64,000 nucleotides of DNA from assembly GCA_963989385.1 (NCBI GenBank), contig OZ022508.1, positions 28,604,166-28,668,165 of the forward strand, written 5' to 3'. Positions within the stretch are counted from its first letter, which is position 1. Every line of letters begins with the position of its first letter. A program made the translations under genes and the position numbers. The notes beneath the pieces are model-generated. The model ran no database searches. It was not told where the DNA came from and saw only the letters and a list, made by a program, of their open reading frames with translations. Shown here one piece after another: positions 40,719 to 52,800 of the stretch. Origin of the DNA: Ctena decussata. Lineage: Eukaryota; Mollusca; Bivalvia; Lucinida; Lucinidae.

Positions 40719-43700
40719 GTACAAAAGTTTATAATATTTTGCACTCAATCAACAACTTTCTTGAATCAAAGATGTAACCTTTTATTGATTTTCGATAAAA
40801 CATATTAAAAAGTGCTAATTATCCGTTAAAAGTAACATTAACCACCAATTAAAACCTTAAATTGTTAAATGGGATGAATTGATGAAGCCAGAAACACTTT
40901 ATTTTAGTTCAGTTTTGTTTAGTTCTTCACTCCTAATCTTCATTTATTGATTGCTGTAAACATTCTAAAAATATCCCAAAGTTTTGCATCTGAACAAATA
41001 ACAGTAAAACGTTTCATACAGGAGCCTATGGATATCTTATCTGTAAATTATTGTTTATTTGCAGATTCTGGTGTCAAAGTTGAAGCTTAGCCCACAGGTA
41101 AATTCTTCTGAAATTAAGCATCTGTCATTTGTCACTGAAGGCATTCACGGCAGCATCACCAATACAAAGCACAACTGAACACAAACTATTGATTTTTGTT
41201 AGTGAAGTTTTGTTTAGCCTAAAGCTGCAGATAAAGACACGTTATTATGAGGATTCTCAGATATTCATTCTCATTTTGTGTTTTTAACATGTTTTGGCCC
41301 CTTAGTAGACCTTCTTCAGCTAGCCAATAATTTACAACTCTAAATAAATTGTCATAGAATTATCATCAAATTTATGTTCCCAACCTTAACTCAAGCTTTG
41401 TTCAGCCATTCCCATGAAATATGAAGAAATCACTGTGTACTTCAAATGCTTTACTATTTATTTGCATCTTTCAGGACATGGGTTTGAAGAAGCAGCTCCA
41501 CAATATACAAAGGGAGATTATTGAGATGAGTGAAAAACAGGTGCTCATTTGATGGTTTTATATAAATCAGGGAAAAAGCTAGACTCAAAGTTTAGGGAGA
41601 AGTGACTTCTCCCTCCAGCTGAAATAGGGAGAAGTGACAGCCGTGAAGGGAGAAGTGGTATTGCGCGATTATGACATTTTTCATTCAGTTTATAAGAAAA
41701 ATAGCTATTATGAATATGCATACTATTAACATTAAATTGAAAGATTAATAAGCTGCAATGGGTTTATAGGGTAAATTGTCATAACAGCTTGTTTGTGGAA
41801 TGATTTGATGAAAATTCTACCAAAAAAAAAAAAAAAATTTTTTTTTTTTTTAGGGAGACTCCCACTTCTCCCTAAGCCCAATTTAGGGCGAAATTTCGGC
41901 CCCTAGGGCGATTATTTCGCCCAAATCGCCCCCTAGCTTGATCCCTGTAAATGCAGCTGTCGATCATCATATTATTACAAAGCTTTGAAGGATAGTCACA
42001 GCATATTTAGAAAAAAGTTATGTTTACATGGCAGATAGTATTTACCGTAAAAGTTCTTAAACTTGGGACGCCTGTAATAATTATCGTAACTGCTTTAAAT
42101 TTGGAAAGTTTAATTTTTCAGTGCAGTTGTGCATCTGAAGGATGGAGATGAAATGGCAAACAGTGTAGACCTTGATCAGACTGCTCCTGCAGTCTGATCT
42201 GAGTCTGCACTGTATGCTTAGACCTATCTGTCCCAATACTAAGAAATGTCATGGTAAAAGGTTAATGATAAGGCAAAGACAATACTTAAATCAATTTTTC
42301 ATTGCAAATAAACGCAGGGGAAAGTACAATTTTTGCTCAGCTGCACCAAACTAATTCAAGTTGTTGTATAATCTTTATTGGCAATTTTTACTTCCAGTTA
42401 TGGGAGTTATTCCAAACCCCTAAATGGCCTTATTTTCCCCAATTTTGAGAATATTTTCCCCAAAATAAAGAAGATTCCCAATTGTAAAGGGACAGGTAGC
42501 TTCCCAAAACCATCTGTAGATAAAACACTGTTATAAAGTGCCATAGTCATGGTAATTTTATTGGAAGCCTTCAAGGCATTGCAGCTGACTAAAGTCATTT
42601 GGAGATGTTCCAGCACAAAAAATCATTCCTTCTTTATCCCAAGGTTGTTAGATGTTACCAATAGGGAGGATGACATTTGGACTCTTAATCTGAGTTATCT
42701 GCCCTTTGCAAAATTTCATGTTTGTGCAATAGCCCAGTTCTTCATAAAATGTTCATGAAACTTCACGCATGCATTCAAATTAATGATTTGACATGTCATG
42801 AAATGGAAAGACAGCTCATGTTAATTTATGAGTTAACTGCCCTTATCAAAATTTATTTTCAGGGTTATAGCTTAAGAACCCTTTGGAATTTTATCATAAA
42901 ACTTTGCACTTGCACTCATTTAAAAGAGATAAAATGTTGTCAATAAAAAAGACAACTTTTAAGTTTTAATACAGAAGTTATCTCTTCTCTTCCAAAATTT
43001 CTTGCCTGTTAGAACTGTAGTTCCTTATCTTCCTTATCCCATCAAAAATGAAAAAGAGAACTCGTCTTAAAATTAAGAAGTTATCTCCCTGGGACAACTC
43101 GTCATGTCTTGACCATAGCTCCTTTTCTCATTGGAATAGTTTCCTGAAACTTCAGAGATACATAAATCTAACTGACACATGACAACTCAGTCTTATAAAT
43201 AAGTTGTCTGCCCTTGACAAGGTATTTTGTCCTGGCTTAGGATGAAATAATTTAATGAAACTAGACAGACACAGTTATTTCAATGAGCCATAAGTGGAAA
43301 CAACAAGCTCACTCTTGATTTCCTAGTTAATGAGTTATCTCCCCTAGTAGAAACTGTGAGTGAGTGAGTGAACTCGGGTTTAACGTCCCACCACCAACGA
43401 GGTCATATGGAGACGGGACCTCGGTTTAAAGTCTCATCCGAAAGACCGGAGAAGCGGGGGATCGAACCTGCGACCCCTGGATTGGTAGTCTGGAGTGTTA
43501 TCCACTATGCTACAGCCGCTCCTAGTAGAAACTGCATTGCAGTCGAGGACATTCATGATTGGCACCATTACCTACCTTTAATTATAATTGAATAAATTCA
43601 GTGAAAATTTCTTTTTTCAAAAAGTTACAAATATTGTTTCATTTTTGTTTTTCAGAAACTTATTGTCCAGAAATTAAAATCAGAGCTGGTAGAAAGGCAA

Positions 43701-46700
43701 CCATCTGTGTCTACACAACCCACCTCAAAGGTATGTATACAGTTGTAAAATTTAGGATATGTAAAATTTTATCAGTGGTATATATATATAAGTTTTAATC
43801 TTCCTCATTTAGAATTAATTGGCTAATCAGTCTGTTAATTCTACTTTCATTTTCAGTTTTAAAGTGTGCAGACTTAAATAGTTATGATAAATGTATACTA
43901 CTCTATGTCCTCCACCATTTTTTTCAAGGGGAAAAACTTCCATGACCTCCTGTATGTTTTAGGGACATAGCCGTATAGTTTTCCAAAAATTCTCCTGGAG
44001 GAGCAAATTCTTTTCTTTAAAGGTGACCCCTATTGAAAAGGGAGCAAAAATGAAAATAGCAGATTTATTTTCCTTGAAAGTGTACCCATTTGCCCTAAGG
44101 ACCTGGCAGCCATATTGGTAATTTAGCAAACAGTGATGTGCTGCCTAGTGAAGTGGCTTTCTGTAGCATTCAGCTAAAAAAAACAGTTTTTCCCATCTCT
44201 TAAATAACTCCAAATACATGTATCTAAATCAGATGTATGAAATTTAGCTATGGGATGGGATTTCCCTTCTAAAATAATCCCAAAAATCTGTATCAGTCTT
44301 TGGGATTGTATTGGAAGGGAAAACCCTGTCTTATACACTATACACCAGGGCTTCCGTTAACGGGCGTATGGCCGTATATTACGCCCAGGATTTGCTCCCG
44401 TACGTCGAGAAATGGGACCTCTGGCGTCTGGCATACGCCCGATAATTGCCACATACGGCCGTTTGATCTTGTCCCGACGTATAAAATATCGCCACTGTCT
44501 TTAAAATTCTAGCACGTGTCATAATCAATCGGATTAACGCAGGTGTCAGCCAGACGAAAAGACCGCCTACGGGCCAATCGAGATTGTCCGTATGGAGCAC
44601 TGAACCAGGTAACATATATGTCGGACCGCCTACCTGTCAAAAACGATTATCAAAATAACGCCCACTCGTAGATACAACCTCTTACGGCAGTCTGCAAAAC
44701 AACTTATCAAATCACGATGACTGAGCTTTTGGATGAAAAGTGTCCATCTATTTTTACGATCGCGAGAATGTAACTGACCTGTATGTGTAAGGCGTATTCC
44801 GACTTCAAAAGTTTGTGAATGTATCCAAACGAATACTGAAGCATGTATTGACAAACTCTATCCAAAGTTTTTAAGAACATAATATTCATATTAACGCTTG
44901 TCCTTACAACGAAGGTCTTGTCTTGATCCATACTGTCGTCAATGGAGTTTTTAGGAATACGAACCTCTTCCGCGAAAAGTGTTGATTCAAAGCCAAGATA
45001 CACTGTTAATATTATTAGTCGCTATTTCCGACGTGTTATGGATGTACGCTCTGGTACTATACATTGTTTTGATTAATGGTACTACTGAAACGTCCATTTC
45101 GCCGATTTCCTAGTGGTATCATCATATCGTCATGTAACCCAGTGCGAAAATAATGCCGTACAAAGTGCACAGAAATAGCGCATTCTGATCAAGGTCTACG
45201 CGATTATATATACGGTAGCGTTGATATACAATTACCTGCACGTTTATGGGTCAAGCACGTTTTTTCTTTGATGTATAGATCAAAGACGCCGCTGCTAGTA
45301 TATACGCGTGCCGTACGCAGTGCCATACCGTGAGACAGGTACCTCAGTACACATACCGATAACTAACAATCGTATCAGCCAGCGCAACCAAGCAGTCAGA
45401 CCTGTCTTTCTTGTTCGCATCTAACATGAATAATAATGAACATCGACGTAGCGACAACCGAGTTCTTCGGTGGAAGCGTGTCAATGTACGTTCCGTAAGT
45501 CACCGTATTTCCGACGCGGCCCATTTGGCGGCAATGAAAGGGAATATTATGCAATAGCAGACAGTGCAACGGCGAGTCTTCAGAGGACTTGCGTATTGTT
45601 CACAAAGTAACAGGAATGACTCTGATTAGACTGCGTTCCATAAGTCACCGTATTTCCGATGCGGCCCATTGGTGGCAATGAAAGGGAATATTATGCAATA
45701 GCAGACAGTGCAACGGCAAGTCTTCAGAGGACTTGCGTATTGTTCACAAACAAACAGGAATGACTCTGATTAGACTGCACAAATGCTCAGGCTTCCTTTC
45801 GAAGAACAAAAGGTTCACTACAGTATGGAGAGAGAGAGAGGGGCGTGTAAGGGGGTGGGGGGCCACGGGGGTGGAGGTAAAAATAACCATGCATAAGTCA
45901 TTCCTAAAATCTTCGGACTTCCAAAAAATTATCTCAATACGTCCAAATCTGACACCATGGAAGTCTGGACTTCCAAATTTTGAAAGTTAGTGGAAGCCCT
46001 GCTATACACTCAGCAAAATTTCTAATTGGTCAGTTTTCTAATATGCAGAAATATGATTTTTGAAATGTATTTTTAGCTCGCCTGAACGAAAGTTCAGGAA
46101 GAGCTATTGTTGTCACCACGGCGTCAGCGTCCGCGTTCGAATTGGATGTTTTGGTTAAAGTTTTTTAAAGACCTATATCTCCTTAACCCATGGATGGATT
46201 CTTTTGATACTTGCACTGTAGTTAGATATTGGTCCAAAGTTTAACAGGGTACCACCCCCACCCCACTCAGTGACCTTGATGTCAAGGTCATGGACTTAGA
46301 AAATTGGGAGTTTTTTTTGGACTGGATGTTTTGGTTAAAGTTTTGTAAAGCCCAATATCTCCTTAACCCATGGATGGATTCCTTTGATACTTGCACTGAA
46401 GTTAGATATTGGTCTAAAGTTTTCGAAGGTACTACCCCCACCCCCCTCAGTGACCTTGATGTCAAGGTCATGGACTTAGAAAATTGTCTTTTTATTGATT
46501 GGATGTTTTGGTTACAGTTTTTTAAAGACACATATCTCCTGAACCCATTGATGAATTCTTTTTATATGTGCCCTGTAGTTAGAGCTACAGAATACTACCC
46601 CAACCTCGCTCAGTGATTTTGGTTAAAGTTTTATATTTATGAAGACATAATTTCACAGTGCCGCGATGATGGACTCAGTTGATACTAATACTTGGACTGA

Positions 46701-46743
46701 TGTTAGATAATGGTTGATGGTACAGCTTAGCCTCCATCCCCCT

Positions 46744-46804
<61 letters not shown>

Positions 46805-49800
46805 CCCCCCATCCTACCCCACCCCTCAGTTTTTTTACCTCAAGCTCATGGACTTGGAAATTTGGAAATTTTATTTCATTTTTTTATTTTAATTTTATTT
46901 TAAGACTTATTTCTGAGATAGCTTTTGTTTATAAATGTGTTTTTATTTTGGACATGCTTGCCTGAAGTTTCATGCATAACAGTCCACACCACCATAGCGG
47001 CTATGTGATGGGCAAGCACCAATTCAGGCGAGCTATGCTGTCAGGCGACAGCTATTGTTTAATATAATCATAATCAAAATTTTGGTCTATTATCTACTTA
47101 TTGAAAGTCAATGTTGTAATCAAAACTTTATTATAGTATTAGAGTTATTACTCCTTCTATGTAAACCATAGAATGCTTTGAAAACACATACAGGCTCCAT
47201 CAAACTCCCACAAAAGCATGATATTTTAGAAGTAAATAAAGTTGTTCATCATAAAAACATGAGGTATGTTTTTAGTCTTCATGCACTTTTCACCTGTATC
47301 AATTTTAATATTGACGTTTTCAAATTACCTCCCTTTCAATGTTTGTGTAAATCCTAAAAGACGCCTCGAATTGATGTAAATCATTTTGCAAATGCATAAG
47401 CGCTTGTGCTGTTGTAAAATATAAGAATATCTACATTTGTTCGTCCTAGTTGGTAGCCAGGCTAATCTAAATCTGCTTAAGGCTTAATTCTATGGCAAAA
47501 ACTGACCAATTAGAAATTTTGTTCAGTGTAACTGAAGAAATACGGAATGTGGACATTTATTTTTGGCCATTTCATTTGTTGATAATTCTGGGATTCACCA
47601 TTGTTGTAGCTTTGTTAGAGCCTTCTCAGAGAGGCAGTTCTAATGAGGGGCCACAAATGAGCCACAACAGGACAAAACCAACAAAGTGGCATGTGGGCCC
47701 AGCGAAGACTCAGATCAGCCAAGGCATCTGCTTAGTCTGATCAGAGTGTTTCCTGTGAGCTTAAGGGATACCTAAGAGTCTAAGCTACCTCCACATCAAC
47801 AGTAAAGACACGATCAGACTGGGCAGAGGCCCAGGTTGATCTGAGTCTTTCCTGGCCGTACATGCCACTTTGTTGGTATTGTCATGTTGCGGCTCAAATA
47901 TACTTTTATGGAGAATTAAATACTATAAAAATTAAAAAAACTTGGGACAACAAAAGTAATTCTAATACCATAATTGTCATAACTATAGAGCAGTGTGTTT
48001 GAATGCGTTAATATGCCCGAAAGATGCAGATTGAATCTCAATCTGTAGATCAGGAATTGCAAACAATATAGATCCTGATCAGAAATAGAAGTGGATTTGC
48101 TTAATTCACATGTGTAAAATATTTCTGGTTCAGTGAAAATTTTAGTTTTCAAATATCATTTTGAACTTAGGCCCTATAGTTTTATTAACACATATTTCCT
48201 GTTATCTATCTAGTGAATTTCATTGTGGAATAAAAGAGTAAAATTGCAGTGAAAACAGAAAATTTCAATACCTGGTGATTTGAACTGGGCTATAGATATT
48301 GTACTAGCAATGGGAGGTCACGTGATCAGCTGTTGACATAGATGCCGGCAGACAACTGAAATAGCGGAAACTACGAAAGTAGGAGAATTGGGTATAATTG
48401 AGAACATTTGAGCTGCAACATAACAAAACCAACAAAGTGGCATGTGCACCCAGGGCCCCCTGGGGCAGGGGGTCTTGGGTTCGAAACTAAAAAATCCTTA
48501 AAAACCTTCTTCTCCAGAACTGCTTGGCTCAGATGCTTGAAATTTGGTATATAGCATTGCCTAGTGGTCCTCTACCAAGTTTGTTCAAATGGTGGCCCCA
48601 GGGTCCAAAATGGCCCTGGGGCAGGGGGTCTTGGGTTTGAAACTAAAAATACCTAAAAATCTTCTTCTCCAGAACCGCTTGGCTCAGATGCTTGAGATTT
48701 GGTGTGATGCATTGCCTAGTGGTCCTCTACCAAGTTTGTTCAAATGGTGGCCCCAGGATCCAAAATGGCCCTGGGGTAGGAGGTCTTGGGTTCGAAACTA
48801 AAAAATACTTAAAAATCTTCTTCTCCAGAACTGCTTGGCTCAGATGCTTGAAATTTGGTGTGTAGCATTGCCTAGTGGTCTTCTACCAAGTTTGTTCAAA
48901 TGGTGGCCCCAGGGTCCAAACTGGCCCTGGGGCAGGGAGTCCCAGGTTTGAAACATAGAAATACATAGAAAAATATTCAAAAATCTTCATCTTCAGAACC
49001 CCAAGGCTCAGATGCTTGAACTTTGGTATGTAGCATTGCCTAATAGTCCTTTACCAAGTTTGATCAAATAATGGCCCCCGGGTCCAAAATGGCCCTGCAT
49101 CAGGGAGTCCTGAGTTTGAGCCATAGAAATACATAGGAAAATATCAAAAATCTTCTTCTTCAGAACCACTTGGCTCAGATGCTTGAAATTTGGTATGTAG
49201 CATTGCCTAATAGTCCTTTACCAAGTTTGTTCAAATGATGGCCCCAGGGTCCAAAGTGGCCCTGCGACAGGGAGACCTGAGTTTGAGCCATAGAAATACA
49301 TAGGAAACTATTCAAAAATCTTCTTCTTCAGAACCATTCGGAAATGGTTACAAACTATCAGGTTTGTTCAAATGATGACCATAGTTTAACCTTTGACCTT
49401 TTTGTTCAGGTGAGCAATTCAGGGCCTCTTGGCCCTCTTGTTATGCAGACCTATCTGTCCAAACACTTAGAATTTTTTTGTGCTCCCACTCATTTAGCTT
49501 TCTGAGTCTTCTTAAATTGTCTCACTTGGTACTAGCAGAAGCAAAACATAGGTATTACTTTCATGGTGTCAGTATCGGCAGTGTAAACTTTGTATAAAGT
49601 TTTATGATTTAACTCTATTCTGTGACAATGCACAGACAAGTGAAACATGTACCCTTTTGTGCATAAGTATTGGGACACCTAAAACCATTAATTTTCCATT
49701 TGTCCCAAATGGAAAATTAATGTTTTTAAGTGTTCCAATATTTAAGCACATTACCGGTAGGCTAACATTCATGACTTGTATAATAATTTAGCTTTGCTTA

Positions 49801-52800
49801 CAGTCAGTACAGCCACCTGTATCAGTACACACAATCACTCCACAGTCTCAGATGACCTGCCAACCAACGGACCTCTCCAAGAAATCACTTGCTCATACAG
49901 AACCCAAGAGTGCTAGTTCCCCACCTCACTGTAAACCAGATATAGAGAACAAACCACCAAAGACCGCTTCACCTCCTATACGGGTACCAGAGTATCCAAG
50001 AAATAGACCTTCCATGCTTAAGGTATGTTCTTACTGTCAGTTACAATCTTTAACCATTAGAGTTGAGTCAGTTCCATAGATGCATCATTAAATGGTGCTG
50101 TTTTCCCTGGTGATACCATTGCTGGACAAATACTTCACAATATTTAAATATGACACACATACATCAAAAAAAAGAGTGGTGTTCTGATATAAAGTGTCTG
50201 CTGACAACCAGTTAATAGAAGTTATACTACTTTCGAATGATGCAATTAAGATACAATCAACCCTCTTTATTACAGCATTACAAGAGCAAATTCTTTACAA
50301 CATCATTTTGACATGCAAGATATGTATTGTCTGTAACAGCAAATTCAGTGTAATGTCAAAAAAGTTCGGAACACAGGCTGTTGTTTGAAAGAGGCTCACT
50401 TCACAAAATTATTTGTAAACCCTTAATGTATGTGTCTATTTTGATTAAATGTTTGAAACTTAGATCAAGTTTATAAACCTGTATTGATAAACGAAACATT
50501 AACATTAAGTACGATCATGAAAACCATCAATGAAATTATGGATATTTGTTTCATTGATTGTGATATGTTTTCAGGGTAATACCTCATACAAATCTCAAGT
50601 GGCTAGTGCCAGTGCTGGAGTTCCAGAGGGGACCAAGAGAACTAACTCAGAAACAGTGGCGTATTATCCCCATTTGTTTCTAGGAGTACATACCATATTA
50701 TATGATGTTTTTTTTTCCTTCCATAATAGTGTCAAAGATTTAGATCTGTCTGAGACCGATCGAGATCTTTGGGATTGTTTTGGAATAGGAAAACCCAATT
50801 TGTAGCTGAATTACACGAGAATACTTGCAGTAATTTTGGAAGGATAAAATGCTGTCTTATAACTGAATAAATATGGTATTTGGTTATGACATTTTTCAGG
50901 GTAATACCTCATACAAACCTCAAGTAGCTAGTGCTAGTGCTGGTGTTACACAGGGGGCCAAGAGAAGTTACTCAGAGACAGTGGTGTATAGGGATATCAG
51001 AAGATCTGTGGAGAAGAAACATGTCAGTCCTGAGGAGAAAAAGGTAAAACCAGCATTAAATTTTGAGGTGTATAGCTACACATCCAAAGACATGAATCAT
51101 TATGAGGGGACATTTTGAGAGCTGCCAGAATTCCCATAGATCTGTGGCATAGTCAGGGAAGCACAGAAAACCAAAAGAACCACTGAGCCAGGACAACTGT
51201 TCCTTATATAGTATAGTATATGATCACTCACTAGAAAATCCCTGGATAAACTCTATTGTGTCTTGTCTCATGTTGACCAAATAACCGACTATGTAAATGA
51301 GGTTCTATAACTTTCTAAGACATGCTGTTGCATAAAATAGATAAGATCTTAATTGAATTAGAGAAAATTAAATGGAAAATTAATTACTTACACATAAACC
51401 TTTGAAGTTTTCTTAGACTCTGTGAATAAATTACTGAACAGCTCAGTATTTATTCAAAACCGTGCCTTAAGTTGAAACCCTTGAATCTCCCTAAATCTCC
51501 CAGTTCAAAAATTTCTCACATATTTTGTTTGAGCAAGATACAGTAGAACTTCGTTGGCTCTAATAGGCTTGGGACCATGGAAATTAGTTCTAGCCAATGG
51601 TAGTTCTAGCTATCCAGGCTAGTTTCTGTATAAAGTGACCTCTAGGGACCCTGGAAAGAGTTCTAGCCAAGCAAGTTTAACGAGCCATCAGGATTCGAGC
51701 CATTGAAGTTCTACTGTAGGTTCCTCTGCAAAATTTTTGAGCCAGAATTATCTCTGCAAAGGATATTACTCTAATCTTCCTTGCAGAAACCAGATTAGAC
51801 ATTCTGCATACCTCGGATTTCTGGTACCCTGATGCTGCAATATATGCCACTTCAAAATTTAATAGAAAATATTTAAATATGATTTTCTTTATGGGAAAAG
51901 GAAAAAATAAAGGATATAAGGAGGAGCTGTAATCGATCAACAGCATTTTCAGATTTAGTGGAATAGATCTTTGGGAAATGCCTGACACTACAAAACCAAC
52001 AAAGTTGGATGAGCAAAGACAGATCAGCCTGGGCAGCCACCCAGTCTGATAAAAGTCTTGTTTATCCACATGGAGGTAGCTTAGACACTTAGCTACCATT
52101 TAAGCACACAGCCAAGATGCTGATCACACTGGTCGGATGCCCAGGCTGTCTGAGTCTTCACTGGGCACACATGCCACTATGTTGGTTTTGTCCTGTCGCA
52201 GCTCATTTCTGATTTGTTTGTATTTCAGAAACTAGAATTTATGGCAACCATTGATCTTGTAACTCCAGATACACTGAAAGGTATGTTACTTCATGAAAAT
52301 TTCAAGATTGATGGATGAGTTGGGTAGGAATTTTTACAGCCCTTTCAATATTATTGTTTGCAATTATTTTAAGCCAGTGGGGAAATGGATGAGATTATGA
52401 GAGTTAAAGATTCACAGGCCAGAAAAGAAGCGTGACCTGAGTGAACGTCTACCCAGCAGGCACATGATGTCGTAATGATGTAGTGCCAACATTTATGCGA
52501 TGTAACAATGTCACATAAAGATTGGTACGATGTCATTTCAGTGTTATGTGCCTGTTGGGTACCCATGTTTTTGGATTATGAGTTTAGATAGTTAGCCCTT
52601 GGCTATGGAAAATGAATGTATCAAGATGGGCAGCACTATGTGAAACTTGCTTATTGGCAGAGCTCCAGATAAGGTTGAATTTGATGATAATTCTATGATA
52701 ATTTTTCTTATTTCTTAAGGAAACACATGTTTTGACCCTCATTTGGATATTCTTGGTGATATGGTTCTAATGAGAGGTCATAACTGTTCCTATGATGAAA

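Noticed and set aside
46714..46965. Poly-proline protein
   Set aside because: It is a translation of a poly-C homopolymer inside a tandem element.
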